Positions 1-8,964 are shown, numbered from the stretch's first letter. The stretch is DNA of 42,609 bases from Herbaspirillum sp. ASV7 (GCF_016429215.1 NZ_JAELUH010000042.1:1-42609), one strand, 5' to 3'. Numbers and translations are program-made. Notes: generated by a model not told the origin, from the letters alone.

Positions 1-1
1 C

Positions 2-682
2 GCCACCGGCGCCCAGGTCACGGCCATGCCCTGGCTGGACGGCATCAACCGCACCCGCCGCGTGCCGCGCCTGGAAACCCTGCGCCAGGTCTTCACCTCC
101 TGGAACGTGATCGGCGTGGCCCTGGGCTATGGCTGCATGATCGGCATCGCCAACATCTTCATGTCGTGGATGCCGACCTACCTGGTCACGGTCAAGGGCT
201 TTGCCTCGGTCAAGATGGGCTTCCTGGCGTCTGCCCCCTTCATCGGCGCGGTGGCCGGCAACATGCTGGGCGGGGTGATTTCCGACCGGCTCCTGGGCGG
301 TCGTCGCAAGCCGATGATGCTGCTGGGTGCGCTGGGTACGGCAGCGATGACGCTGCTGCTGGTGGAGGCCCCGGACAACGTCGCCTACCTGGGCGCGCTG
401 CTGATGCTCTCCGGGCTGGCGCTGGGCATCGGCTTTGCCGGCTACTCCGCCTATCCCATGGGATTGGCCACCAAGGCCACCTACCCGACCGCCTTCGGCA
501 TCGTCAATTCGCTGGGCCAGATCGGTGGCGCCTGTGCCCCGCTGGCGGTAGGCATGCTGCTGGACCGCTACGACTGGACCAGCGTCTTCCTCTACATGGT
601 CGGCACCTCGCTGCTGTGCCTGGTGCTGCTCTTGAGCGTGGTGGAGCCGATCACGGTGAGGAAGGCGGGGGAGGCGGACTAG
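2..682 (+). CDS. MFS transporter, C-terminal part (5' end outside window)
   Basis: The frame is open from the left edge to a TAG stop at 680-682, so this is the 3' part of a longer gene; the first internal ATG is at 26. About 220 residues are visible. They read as the second half of a major facilitator: roughly six hydrophobic helices (one starts near VIGVALGYGCMIGIAN), a conserved loop of the type G-x-x-S-D-R-L-L-G-G-R-R-K between two helices, and a charged hydrophilic tail. The loop is the MFS motif A repeat that joins TM8 and TM9. The sequence resembles anion:cation symporter (ACS) type MFS proteins that import organic acids, but the substrate cannot be told from this half. A strong intrinsic terminator follows 38 bases after the stop, so ilvD is probably a separate transcription unit. 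Confidence 0.85.
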   Translation, partial: ATGAQVTAMPWLDGINRTRRVPRLETLRQVFTSWNVIGVALGYGCMIGIANIFMSWMPTYLVTVKGFASVKMGFLASAPFIGAVAGNMLGGVISDRLLGGRRKPMMLLGALGTAAMTLLLVEAPDNVAYLGALLMLSGLALGIGFAGYSAYPMGLATKATYPTAFGIVNSLGQIGGACAPLAVGMLLDRYDWTSVFLYMVGTSLLCLVLLLSVVEPITVRKAGEAD

Positions 683-719
683 GCCAGCGCTGCTACGCTG
701 GCTTGCGCCAGGAGAGATC

Positions 720-748
720 GGCCCGCCATCGCGCGGGCCTTTCTTTTT
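720..748 (+). terminator. Intrinsic terminator after the MFS gene
   Basis: A perfect 7-bp stem GGCCCGC / GCGGGCC with a 6-base loop (727-732) is followed by a T-rich run at 740-748. It is a classical Rho-independent terminator for the upstream MFS gene. Confidence 0.9.
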
Positions 749-754
749 ATGGTG

Positions 755-777
755 ATTAATATCTTAAAGATATTAAT
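755..777. promoter_or_regulatory. Perfect AT-rich inverted repeat upstream of ilvD (candidate operator)
   Basis: An 11-bp arm ATTAATATCTT, one central A, and its exact reverse complement form a 23-bp palindrome that stands out in GC-rich DNA. It lies about 100 bp before the ilvD start and just upstream of -10-like AT sequence (TATATT at 791-796). That placement suits a repressor or activator site acting on the ilvD promoter. It has no T-run of its own and follows an independent terminator, so a second terminator is less likely. The binding protein is unknown. Confidence 0.5.
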
Positions 778-877
778 TCGCATCGAATTATATATTGGAC
801 AAATGGTAGAGCCAGGGGCACTCTTATCGTCCCATTTTGTCCCATTTTCCCTAAGCAGCCCTGAGGAGACACCCACC

Positions 878-2740
878 ATGCCGACCTATCGTTCCTATAC
901 CACCACCCAAGGCCGCAACATGGCCGGCGCACGTGCCCTGTGGCGCGCCACCGGCATGAAGGATGGCGACTTCACCAAGCCCATCATCGCCGTGGTCAAC
1001 TCCTTCACCCAGTTCGTGCCCGGTCACGTCCACCTGAAGGACCTGGGCCAGCTGGTGGCACGCGAGATCGAAGCCGCCGGCGGCGTGGCCAAGGAATTCA
1101 ACACCATCGCCGTCGATGACGGCATCGCCATGGGCCACGACGGCATGCTGTACTCGCTGCCCTCGCGCGACCTGATCGCCGACTCGGTCGAATACATGGT
1201 CAACGCCCACTGTGCCGACGCCATGGTGTGCATCTCCAACTGCGACAAGATCACCCCGGGCATGCTGATGGCTGCCATGCGCCTGAACATCCCTGTGGTC
1301 TTCGTCTCCGGCGGCCCGATGGAAGCCGGCAAGGTCATCAAGACCGTCAACGCCGACAAGAAGGTCATCAAGCTGGACCTGGTCGACGCCATGATCCAGG
1401 CCGGCGACAAGAACATCTCGGACGCCGACGTGGCCGAAGTGGAACGCTCGGCCTGTCCGACCTGCGGTTCCTGCTCGGGCATGTTCACCGCCAACTCGAT
1501 GAACTGCCTGACCGAAGTGCTGGGCCTGTCGCTGCCGGGCAACGGCACCATCGTCGCCACCCACGCCGACCGCAAGGAGCTGTTCCTGCGCGCCGGCCGC
1601 CTGATCGTCGAACTGGCCAAGCGCCACTACGAGCAGGACGACTACTCCATCCTGCCGCGCAACATCTGCACCAAGGAAACCTGGGAAAACGCCATGACCC
1701 TGGACGTCTCCATGGGCGGCTCCACCAACACCGTGCTGCACCTGCTGGCCGCAGCCCACGAAGCCAAGGTGGAATTCACCATGGCCGACATCGACCGCAT
1801 CTCGCGCAAGGTGCCCTGCCTGTGCAAGGTCGCGCCGATGACCAACAAGTACCACATCGAAGACGTGCACCGTGCCGGTGGCATCATCTCCATCCTGGGC
1901 GAGCTGGCGCGTGCCGGCCTGCTGGATACCTCGCGTCCCACCGTGCATAGCAAGACCCTGGGCGAAGCCATCGAGAAATTCGACATCCGCGTCTCCAGCG
2001 ACCCGGCCGTGCACAAGCTGTTCCGCGCCGCTCCGGGTGGCGTGCCCACGCAGGTGGCGTTCTCGCAGGAAGAGCGCTTCCCCGACAGCGACCTGGACCG
2101 CGCCAACGGCTGCATCCGCGATCGCGAGCACGCCTATTCGCAGGACGGCGGCCTGGCCGTCCTCTACGGCAACATCGCCGAGAAGGGTTGCATCGTCAAG
2201 ACCGCTGGCGTGGATGAAAGCATCCTCAAGTTCTCCGGCACCGCCCGCGTGTTCGAGAGCCAGGACGCCGCCGTCGAAGGCATCCTGGGCGACCAGGTCA
2301 AGGCCGGTGACGTGGTCATCGTGCGCTACGAAGGCCCCAAGGGCGGCCCCGGCATGCAGGAAATGCTGTACCCGACCTCGTACATCAAGTCCAAGGGCCT
2401 GGGCAAGGCTTGCGCGCTGTTCACCGACGGCCGCTTCTCGGGCGGCTCCTCGGGCCTGGTGATCGGCCACGCCTCGCCGGAAGCGGCCGAAGGCGGCGCC
2501 ATCGGCCTGGTGGAAGAGGGCGACCTGATCGACATCGACATCCCCAACCGCACCATCAACCTGCGCATCTCCGCTGACGACCTGGCCAAGCGCCGTGCCG
2601 CCATGGAAGCACGTGGCGAGGCCGCCTGGCAGCCGGGCAACCGCCAGCGCGTGGTGTCGCAGGCATTGCAAGCCTACGCGGCGCTGACCACCTCGGCCGA
2701 CCGTGGCGCGGTGCGTGACCTGTCGCAGCTGAAGCGTTGA
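878..2740 (+). CDS. ilvD: Dihydroxy-acid dehydratase
   Basis: 620 residues, close to E. coli IlvD (616). It dehydrates 2,3-dihydroxy-isovalerate and 2,3-dihydroxy-3-methylvalerate to the 2-keto acids of valine and isoleucine in the cytoplasm. The N-terminus [17 protein letters not shown] and the motifs [19 protein letters not shown] (near residue 120) and [11 protein letters not shown] (near residue 195) match the IlvD/Edd family. The cysteines in these motifs are the Fe-S ligands, and the C-x-x-C-G-S-C pattern fits the oxygen-sensitive 4Fe-4S type. The frame is open back to an ATG at 749, but the ATG at 878 is chosen because the protein aligns from there and GAGGAG lies just upstream. The gene is flanked by terminators on both sides, so it is monocistronic. 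The palindrome at 755-777 may regulate it. Confidence 0.97.
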   Translation: MPTYRSYTTTQGRNMAGARALWRATGMKDGDFTKPIIAVVNSFTQFVPGHVHLKDLGQLVAREIEAAGGVAKEFNTIAVDDGIAMGHDGMLYSLPSRDLIADSVEYMVNAHCADAMVCISNCDKITPGMLMAAMRLNIPVVFVSGGPMEAGKVIKTVNADKKVIKLDLVDAMIQAGDKNISDADVAEVERSACPTCGSCSGMFTANSMNCLTEVLGLSLPGNGTIVATHADRKELFLRAGRLIVELAKRHYEQDDYSILPRNICTKETWENAMTLDVSMGGSTNTVLHLLAAAHEAKVEFTMADIDRISRKVPCLCKVAPMTNKYHIEDVHRAGGIISILGELARAGLLDTSRPTVHSKTLGEAIEKFDIRVSSDPAVHKLFRAAPGGVPTQVAFSQEERFPDSDLDRANGCIRDREHAYSQDGGLAVLYGNIAEKGCIVKTAGVDESILKFSGTARVFESQDAAVEGILGDQVKAGDVVIVRYEGPKGGPGMQEMLYPTSYIKSKGLGKACALFTDGRFSGGSSGLVIGHASPEAAEGGAIGLVEEGDLIDIDIPNRTINLRISADDLAKRRAAMEARGEAAWQPGNRQRVVSQALQAYAALTTSADRGAVRDLSQLKR

Positions 2741-2761
2741 TCCGGTCTTCGGACTGGCAAG

Positions 2762-2789
2762 AAAAAACCCGCGCAAGCGGGTTTTTTTT
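2762..2789. terminator. Bidirectional intrinsic terminator between ilvD and the AI-2E gene
   Basis: Six A, a 5-bp stem CCCGC / GCGGG with a GCAA loop, and eight T. The symmetrical A and T tracts let it stop both ilvD (+) and the convergent minus-strand gene. Confidence 0.9.
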
Positions 2790-2815
2790 GTTTCGAAGAG
2801 TGCTGGCGCCGCCGT

Positions 2816-4699
2816 TCAGCGCGCCGGCCGGCTATGGGTAGCAGCAAAGGCCAGCCCTTCCTCGAAGGAGGACAGCAGCATGTCGACCTGGTCCTTGACG
2901 CTGGCGGCGGGGGCTTCGTTGTCGCCCAGCGGCGGGCGGATGCTCACCAGCAATGCCTGCGGCAGGCTCTCGCGCAGCAGGGTGACGATGTCCTGCCAGG
3001 CCTGCAACTGCTCGCGCGTCGGATAGACCAGGAACACGATGGACACCAGTTCGGCCTTGCTGTTGTCGGGCCGCTCCTGCTGCTGGTCCACGGTGATGCT
3101 GCGGGCATCGATGCCATTGACGCGCAGCGCATGCACCAGCAGCTCGCTGAGCAGCTCGTCACGTTCCTGGCTCAGGCCGCAGCACAGCACTACCGAACCT
3201 TGCGGCACATCCAGCGATCCCTGCCAGCGTCCCAGCCTTTCCATGCGCAGCGCGCGCAGATGGGCACCTACGCCGCTGTTGAGCAGCGGCACGTCGCGGC
3301 GACGACGCAGGCTCCTGGATGCACCAGGGCTTTGCATCAGCGTCTCGGTGAGTTGCGAGATGGTGTTCAAAAGGCGCGTCTGCTGCGCTCCTTCGATACG
3401 GCCCTGACGCAGGTCGATCGCCGCCAGCGCCAGCCCCGGCAAGAGGATCTGGTCGCAGTATTTGGCAAAGCTCTGCTTTTGCAGGTGGGTGCGGGCGGCG
3501 CGGATGATGGCTTCGGATTCGCCGGCCAGCGCGCGCTGGTAGAAGCGCTCGGCATGGCTCATGTCGGGCGCCTCGCCCAGCAGGATGCTGATCGGTTCCA
3601 GCCCGGCCACATGGCGTCCGGCCACCACCAGGCACAGCGTCAGCGGCGTCGACAGCAGCAGCCCGATCGGCCCCCACAGGCTGCCCCAGAACAGCGCCGA
3701 GACGATCACCGCCAGCGGCGACAGGCCCGAGCTGTGGCCATAGACGCGCGGCTCGATGAAGTTGGCCACCACCACCTCCAGGCAGAGGTAGAAGGCCAGG
3801 AAGGACAGCGCCAGCCACCAGCCCGGATCGATGGCAGCGATGAAGATGGAGATCATCAGGCCCGAGGCCAACGCCCCCAGGTAAGGCACGAAGCGCAGCA
3901 CGCCGCACAGGCTGCCCCACAGCACCGCGTGGGGAATGCCGGCCAGTGCCAGCACGCTGCCCATGATCAGGCCGAACACCACATTGACCAGGAACTGCGA
4001 AAAGAAGAAGCGCGACACCCCCTCGGCCGCATCGCCCAGCGCCTGCATGGTGCGGCTCATCTCGGTCAGGCCGGCCAGGCGGATGACGCGTTCGCGCAGC
4101 GACTCCTGCTCCAGCAGGATGAACACCAGCAGTACCAGCACGATGCCGGCCTGGCCGATCGGACCCCAGGCCAGCGAGAACAGGCGCCGGATCGCGCCGC
4201 GCACGGTCATGCCGGCATCGGCCGGGGCTGTTGCCACGGGCGGCTGGACGGTGTTGGTGGTGTGGGCGGTTTTCTTGCCGTTGCGGGTCGTGCTCGTCTC
4301 GGCGGGGGCGCTCTGCGGGATCACAGCGCTCAGCTCCGCCTCCAGCCGGGCAAAGGGACGTTCGGTCATGGTCCTCACCGCTTCGACCTTGTCCTGGATG
4401 GCGTCGCGGTACTGCGGCAGGTCACGGGTGACGCTGACCAGCTGGAAGGCCAGCACCACCGCCAGCGCCACCATGCAGGAGCCCACCAGCAGCACCGACA
4501 CCAGGGCGGCGGCGGCGCGATTGAGACCCAGGGCGTCGAGCTTCCTGACCAGCGGCAGCAGGATCAGGCTGGCGATGCCGGCCACGGCCAGAGGCGCCAG
4601 GATCTCTCGCCCGAAGTAGAGCATGCCCAGTACGACGGCAGCGCCCAGCAGGGTGCCGGAATGGAAACGGGAAAGCGTGGATTTCTTGATGGTCTGCAT
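2816..4699 (-). CDS. AI-2E/PerM-family membrane protein with long cytoplasmic C-terminal extension
   Basis: 627 residues from the ATG at 4699 (MQTIKKS). A TTG at 4765 would add 22 residues; neither start has a good ribosome site. The first ~375 residues are a PerM/AI-2E exporter fold: paired N-terminal helices, a periplasmic stretch with a Ser/Thr/Pro/Ala-rich linker, then a helix bundle including FFFSQFLVNVVFGL, the family signature FVPYLGALASG and a final segment near WGPIGLLLSTPL. The family forms membrane channels or exporters; AI-2 itself is only one reported substrate. The remaining ~250 residues are hydrophilic and absent from ordinary ~350-residue members. They end in an alternating alpha/beta stretch (GSVVLCCGLSQERDELLSEL...) that resembles a Rossmann-like or B12-binding-like fold. 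The gene stands alone and is convergent with ilvD. Confidence 0.85.
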   Translation of the reverse strand: MQTIKKSTLSRFHSGTLLGAAVVLGMLYFGREILAPLAVAGIASLILLPLVRKLDALGLNRAAAALVSVLLVGSCMVALAVVLAFQLVSVTRDLPQYRDAIQDKVEAVRTMTERPFARLEAELSAVIPQSAPAETSTTRNGKKTAHTTNTVQPPVATAPADAGMTVRGAIRRLFSLAWGPIGQAGIVLVLLVFILLEQESLRERVIRLAGLTEMSRTMQALGDAAEGVSRFFFSQFLVNVVFGLIMGSVLALAGIPHAVLWGSLCGVLRFVPYLGALASGLMISIFIAAIDPGWWLALSFLAFYLCLEVVVANFIEPRVYGHSSGLSPLAVIVSALFWGSLWGPIGLLLSTPLTLCLVVAGRHVAGLEPISILLGEAPDMSHAERFYQRALAGESEAIIRAARTHLQKQSFAKYCDQILLPGLALAAIDLRQGRIEGAQQTRLLNTISQLTETLMQSPGASRSLRRRRDVPLLNSGVGAHLRALRMERLGRWQGSLDVPQGSVVLCCGLSQERDELLSELLVHALRVNGIDARSITVDQQQERPDNSKAELVSIVFLVYPTREQLQAWQDIVTLLRESLPQALLVSIRPPLGDNEAPAASVKDQVDMLLSSFEEGLAFAATHSRPAR

Positions 4700-4941
4700 G
4701 GCGTCGGGGGAAGGCGTGGGCAGGGCGAGTATAGCAATTGCTGCGCGGCAGCAGGCGCCTGGCAAGCCGTCCGGGGGGCGCCGACAGATAATTTTTTTGG
4801 ACCGGCCTGATCCGTTTTCGATCCTGGGGTGTCAAGGAGGGTGAGAACGCGTCTTCTTTGCATCCGGTGCAGGCAGGCGCGTGTTTCGCCTCCTTGTCAT
4901 TTCATCCAGCACCAACCATCCCGATCCGAAAGGTAAGCATC

Positions 4942-7134
4942 ATGCGGCAGGCCCCGTCCACCAGGCAGTATCCCCGTCTTTCCCCCGAACCGACCGCCAT
5001 TGCGCAAGCGGTGCGCTGCCTGGCGCTGGGCGCCTTGCTGATGGCACCGGCCGCGTTCGCGCAGAGTACCGGTGAGGGCGACAGCAGCAACAACGGCAAC
5101 AATGGCAAGGATGGCACCCTGCCGGCCATCACCGTAACCGGGCAGAGCGATAGCGGCCTCAAGCCGGCCTATGCCGGCGGCCAGGTGGCGCGCGGCGGCG
5201 GCCTGGGCGTGCTGGGCACGCAGGATGCGCTGGACACGCCCTTTTCCACGCTGAACTACACCGCCGAAGGCATGCGCAACCTGCAGGCGCGCACGGTGGG
5301 CGACGTCATCGCCAGCGAATCCTCGGTGCGCAATACCAATGGCGACGGCGGCTTTGGCGACAGCTACCAGATCCGTGGCTTGCCGGTCTCGGTCAACGAT
5401 ACCGGCTTCAATGGCCTGTACGGCCTGGTCTCGCTGGGGCGCATGTCCACCGCCATGCTGGAGCGCGTGGAAGTGCTCAAGGGCCCCGGTACCCTGATGT
5501 ATGGCATGGGGCCGGCCGGCGGCGTGGGTGGTGCCATCAACCTGGTGAGCAAGCGCGCCACCGCCGAGCCGGTCTCCAGCATCACCGCGACCTATGTGGG
5601 CAGCGCCCAGTTCGGCCTGCAGACCGATATCGGTCGCCGCTTCGGTGAGGACAAGGAGTGGGGCATCCGCGTCAACGCCCTCTATGCCGATGGCAAGACC
5701 AGCGTGCGCGACAACAACCAGCAGCAGACCATGGGCTCGGTGGCGCTGGACTATACCGGTCGCAAGCTGCGCTGGAGCCTGGATGCCTATACCCAGCATG
5801 AGGACACGCGCAACTTCCGCCCGCAGTTCAGCATCGGCACCACCAGCATGCCCAGCGCGCCCGACGGTGATAGCAACCTCTATCCGGGCAACACCCTGCA
5901 GCTGGACGACAAGGTGGTGGCAACCCGCCTGGAGTATGACCTGAGCGACCAGCTGACCGCTTACGGCGCCATCGGCTACCACGAGGGCAGCTCGGCGCAG
6001 AGCTTCCCCAGCGCCACCATTACCAGCCTGCAGGGCGATACCACGGTACGCAATGGCTACTACGACCAGAAGGTCAGCAGCACCTCGGCCGACGTCGGCC
6101 TGCGCGCGCGCTTCGAGACGGCCGGCATCAAGCACACGCTGACCCTGGGCGCCAATACCCTGGACCAGCAGACCGATTACTTCTACTTCGTCAACGCCAG
6201 TGGCGTGGCCTCCAATCTCTACAACCCGGTGGCGCTGTCGCCGGTGACCGCTGCACGTGGCGAGCCCACGCCACAGAGCCAGACGCGGCTGACCGGGGTG
6301 GCGCTGACCGATACCCTGTCGCTGCTCGATGGCCGCTTGCTGCTCACCGGCGGGCTGCGTCGCCAGCAGGTCTACAGCCACAGTCTCAGTGGTGGCTCCA
6401 GCAGCAACAAGACCGGTTATTCGCCGGTGCTGGGCGTGGTGGTCAAGCCGCTGGAGAATCTGTCGCTGTATGCCAACTACACCGCCGGCCTGTCTGCGGG
6501 CGGCTTTGCCGGCGCGCAGTATGCCAATGCCGGCCAGGCCTTCTCTCCCTACAAGACCAAGCAATATGAGACCGGCGTGAAGCTCGACTGGGGCCGACTC
6601 ACCACCTCGGCAGCGGTGTTCCAGATCGAGCGCGCCAACAGTTCCACCGCCGTGGTCGGTTCGCAGACCTTTGCCACCCAGGATGGTCGTGCCCGCGTGC
6701 GCGGCCTGGAGCTGTCGGCCTATGGCGAGGCGCAGCGCGGCCTGCGCCTGATGGCTAGCGGCACCCTGTTCGATACCCGCCAGTCGCACACGGTCGGGGG
6801 GACCAATGACGGCAAGGAAATCGGTGCAGTCCCGAGTCATAACTTCAACCTGGGGGCAGATTGGGATACCCCGTGGCTGACCGGGCTGGCCCTGAACACC
6901 CGCATCATCAACACGGGTTCGACCTGGTACAGCGACGCCAATACCCTCAAGGTGCCCGGCTGGACCCGCGTCGACCTGGGCGCGCGTTACGTCAGCCGCC
7001 TGGGCGAGAAGACCGTCACCTACCGCGCCAATCTGGAAAACCTGTTCGACAAGAACTATTGGGTGATGCAGAACGGCTATGCCGGCACCGGCGCGGGACG
7101 CATGCTGGTGGTGTCGGCGCAGCTTGATTTTTGA
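4942..7134 (+). CDS. TonB-dependent outer-membrane receptor (siderophore type)
   Basis: 730 residues from the ATG at 4942, which has AAAGG upstream; a TTG at 4858 gives a poor N-terminus. A signal peptide (about residues 1-40, ending APAAFA|Q) is followed by an Asn/Gly-rich spacer and a TonB-box-like ITVTG (63-67). The plug domain shows TVGDVIASESSVRN, YQIRGLPVS and ERVEVLKGPGTLMYG, and then comes a 22-strand-type barrel ending in a C-terminal Phe (AQLDF), the BAM signal. The plug motifs resemble ferric-siderophore receptors of the FhuE/FoxA type. Import would depend on TonB-ExbBD energy. No siderophore biosynthesis or ABC genes lie nearby and I find no convincing Fur box in the 240 bp upstream, so the ligand is open. 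The gene is followed by the 118-bp palindromic repeats. Confidence 0.93.
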   Translation: MRQAPSTRQYPRLSPEPTAIAQAVRCLALGALLMAPAAFAQSTGEGDSSNNGNNGKDGTLPAITVTGQSDSGLKPAYAGGQVARGGGLGVLGTQDALDTPFSTLNYTAEGMRNLQARTVGDVIASESSVRNTNGDGGFGDSYQIRGLPVSVNDTGFNGLYGLVSLGRMSTAMLERVEVLKGPGTLMYGMGPAGGVGGAINLVSKRATAEPVSSITATYVGSAQFGLQTDIGRRFGEDKEWGIRVNALYADGKTSVRDNNQQQTMGSVALDYTGRKLRWSLDAYTQHEDTRNFRPQFSIGTTSMPSAPDGDSNLYPGNTLQLDDKVVATRLEYDLSDQLTAYGAIGYHEGSSAQSFPSATITSLQGDTTVRNGYYDQKVSSTSADVGLRARFETAGIKHTLTLGANTLDQQTDYFYFVNASGVASNLYNPVALSPVTAARGEPTPQSQTRLTGVALTDTLSLLDGRLLLTGGLRRQQVYSHSLSGGSSSNKTGYSPVLGVVVKPLENLSLYANYTAGLSAGGFAGAQYANAGQAFSPYKTKQYETGVKLDWGRLTTSAAVFQIERANSSTAVVGSQTFATQDGRARVRGLELSAYGEAQRGLRLMASGTLFDTRQSHTVGGTNDGKEIGAVPSHNFNLGADWDTPWLTGLALNTRIINTGSTWYSDANTLKVPGWTRVDLGARYVSRLGEKTVTYRANLENLFDKNYWVMQNGYAGTGAGRMLVVSAQLDF

Positions 7135-7153
7135 TGTTACCTGCGCCGTAACT

Positions 7154-7271
7154 TGCCGTTCGTCCTGAGTAGCGGCGCAGCCGCGTATCGAAGGCCCACC
7201 GTCTGTGTGCCTTCGATACGGCCCTGGCGGGCCTACTCAGTCCGAACGGTATCGGAATGGAATAGAGCGAT
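7154..7271. repeat. REP-like palindromic intergenic repeat, copy 1
   Basis: A 118-bp unit whose ends are near-inverted copies (CGTTCGTCCTGAGTAG against CTACTCAGTCCGAACG) with a nested inverted pair GTATCGAAGGC / GCCTTCGATAC. It would fold into a long branched hairpin. It lies between the convergent TonB-receptor and VOC genes, where such elements often act as transcription barriers. Confidence 0.85.
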
Positions 7272-7300
7272 TCCAGGAATGATTTGCCTGCACCGCTACC

Positions 7301-7418
7301 TGCCGTTCGTCCTGAGTAGCGGCGCAGCCGCGTATCGAAGGCCCACCGTCTGTGCGCCTTCGATACGGCCCTGTCGGGCCTACTCAGTCCGAACGGTATC
7401 AGAATGGAGTAGAGCGAT
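7301..7418. repeat. REP-like palindromic intergenic repeat, copy 2
   Basis: The second copy is offset exactly 147 bp from the first, with 4 mismatches in 118 bp and no indel. Part of the intervening sequence also repeats (CTGC-rich 13 bp before each unit). It ends one base before the stop codon of the minus-strand VOC gene. Confidence 0.85.
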
Positions 7419-7419
7419 G

Positions 7420-7839
7420 TCAGCAGGGTTTGACCTCTTCTGCACCATCGATCTCCAGCTCATACAACTCCAGCGGCAAGCCATCCGGATCGGCAAAGAA
7501 GGTGAAGCGCTTTTGCGTATATTCATCGATGCGGATGTCTTCCACGGCCACGCCATGTTCTTCGAGATAGCGCTTGGCTGCCACCACGTCGGCCACCGCA
7601 AAGGACAGGTGGCGCAGGCCGCAGGCTTCCGGCCGGGAAGGCCGCGCCGGTGGCGAGGGGAAGGAGAACAGCTCGATCTGCGTGCCATCCGGCAGGGCCA
7701 GGTCCAGCTTCCAGGACTGGCGGGCTTCGCGGTAGTGCTCGGCCACCACGCGCAAGCCCAGCAGGTCGACATAGAAGGCCTTCGATACCGCGTAGTCGGA
7801 GCAGATCAGGGCGACGTGATGGATGCTGTGCAGGTGCAT
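7420..7839 (-). CDS. gloA2: VOC-fold (glyoxalase/dioxygenase superfamily) protein, YaeR-like
   Basis: 139 residues from the ATG at 7839. The protein matches E. coli YaeR/GloA2 along its length: HHVALICSDYAVSKAFY, YREARQSWKLDL, IELFSFPSPPARPSRPEACGLRHLSF and RFTFFADPDGLPLELYE. These carry the usual VOC metal ligands: His in HHVAL, Glu in IELFSF, His in LRHLSF and Glu in LELYE. Its reaction is not settled; YaeR is classed with glyoxalase-I-like enzymes. It lies 53 bp downstream of the LysR gene on the same strand and could be co-transcribed with it. Longer upstream starts (to 7974) only read through the end of the LysR gene in another frame and are rejected. Symbol confidence is moderate. Confidence 0.85.
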   Translation of the reverse strand: MHLHSIHHVALICSDYAVSKAFYVDLLGLRVVAEHYREARQSWKLDLALPDGTQIELFSFPSPPARPSRPEACGLRHLSFAVADVVAAKRYLEEHGVAVEDIRIDEYTQKRFTFFADPDGLPLELYELEIDGAEEVKPC

Positions 7840-7892
7840 GGCGTTGGGTTCCGTAGCAGGGAGTCGGTTGGAGGCCGGGTGAGCCGCTTGGT

Positions 7893-8816
7893 TCAGCGCC
7901 GCTGTGCGCAGACCGCGCGGACCTTGTCGCGCAGCCAGCGATGGGCCGGATCCAGTTCCACGCGCGGATGCCACATCAGCGAGACGATGATGGGGTCGGT
8001 GGGCAGCGGCAACTCGAAGACGTGGATGCCGTTGGCGCTGCGTGACTGTGGCTGCTTGCTGCCACCGTAGAGGAAGGAGCGCGGCACCATGGCCACCAGG
8101 TCGGAGGCGCGCACCACCGCCAGCGCCGCCGGGAAGCTGGGGACCACGGCCACCACCTTGCGTTGCAGGCCACGCTCGGTCAGGGCTGCATCGAGCGGGC
8201 TGCTGATGCTGCCGCGCGGCGAGGCGCTGACATGCTCGAAAGCGGCGTAGCGCTCCACGCTGACCCGGCGCAGGGCCGCCAGCGGGTGACCCTCGCGTAC
8301 CGCCCCCACGAAGCGGTCGCGGAACAGGGTTTGCAGCCGCACCTCCGGCCCCATCTCGATGGCGATGCCGATTTCAAGATCCACGCTGCCCTCGCGCAGC
8401 GGCAACGGGCTGCGCTCCACCTTGGGCGCAAAGCGTAGCCGCACCAGCGGTGCCTCGGCAGTGACGGCGCTGATCAGCGCGGCGCCGAAGGCTTCCACGA
8501 AACCATCGTTGGCGCGCACGATGAAGTCACGTTCCAGGCTGGCCAGCGCCAGCGCCGGCGCCGACGGACGCAATACCGAGCGGGCTTCGTGCACCACATT
8601 GCGGGCGCGTTCGCGCAAGCCTTCGGCGCAGGGTGTCAGGACCATCTGGCGGCCGGCGCGCACCAGCAACTGGTCGCCGGTGGCCTGGCGCAGCCGCGTC
8701 AGGGTGCGGCTCATGGCCGAGGCGCTCAGGCCCAGGCGGCGCGCCGCGCCAGCCACGCTGGCCTCGGTGATGAGGGCGTCGAGCGCAATGAGCAGGTTCA
8801 GGTCGGAATCGGGCAT
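7893..8816 (-). CDS. LysR-family transcriptional regulator
   Basis: 307 residues. An N-terminal winged helix-turn-helix (about residues 17-60: SVAGAARRLGLSASAMSRTLTRLR, then LLVRAGRQMVLTP) is followed by a periplasmic-binding-protein-like effector domain (about 92-300). It starts at the ATG at 8816, 37 bp from a TTGCGT-N11-ATGCAA operator. The opposite side of that operator carries only the remnant of an MFS gene (8965-9042). The first 28 codons and the promoter are duplicated at 10934-11103, next to the intact MFS pump. The regulator therefore probably evolved as the divergent partner of that pump and may still control it in trans, besides itself and perhaps the VOC gene. Confidence 0.93.
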   Translation of the reverse strand: MPDSDLNLLIALDALITEASVAGAARRLGLSASAMSRTLTRLRQATGDQLLVRAGRQMVLTPCAEGLRERARNVVHEARSVLRPSAPALALASLERDFIVRANDGFVEAFGAALISAVTAEAPLVRLRFAPKVERSPLPLREGSVDLEIGIAIEMGPEVRLQTLFRDRFVGAVREGHPLAALRRVSVERYAAFEHVSASPRGSISSPLDAALTERGLQRKVVAVVPSFPAALAVVRASDLVAMVPRSFLYGGSKQPQSRSANGIHVFELPLPTDPIIVSLMWHPRVELDPAHRWLRDKVRAVCAQRR

Positions 8817-8900
8817 GCGGGCATGCTAGCACGATGGCAGTCATGACATGGCGTTGCGTGCAGTTATCCAATGCAAGCCGTGCGTCTTCCGCCTTGTCTG
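8731..8900. repeat. Duplicated segment, left copy (LysR start plus promoter)
   Basis: 170 bp identical to 10934-11103 except one base (G at 8858, A at 11061), with no indel. It covers the first 28 LysR codons, the promoter and the operator. Identity falls abruptly after 8900. Confidence 0.97.
8854..8876. promoter_or_regulatory. LysR-type operator, left copy
   Basis: TTGCGT-N11-ATGCAA, a T-N11-A LysR box with one mismatch between arms, centred about 49 bp upstream of the LysR start. In the right copy the arms are perfect (TTGCAT-N11-ATGCAA). Confidence 0.75.
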
Positions 8901-8964
8901 ACGGATCTCTATCGTGAGTCCCTGAACCCCCGAACCCATCTCTGCTCCACTGGACGCCTGCCCC

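Noticed and set aside
2834..4810. Long open frame (658 codons) on the plus strand opposite the AI-2E gene
   Set aside because: It is a GC-rich antisense shadow with Gln/Arg/His-rich low-complexity translation. The minus-strand frame has family motifs and membrane helices.
4700..4941. Fur box or cobalamin riboswitch before the TonB receptor
   Set aside because: I looked for a GATAAT-type repeat and for a B12-box and found neither.
4897..6840. Long minus-strand frame opposite the TonB receptor gene
   Set aside because: It is an antisense shadow. The plus strand encodes a full receptor with plug and barrel motifs.
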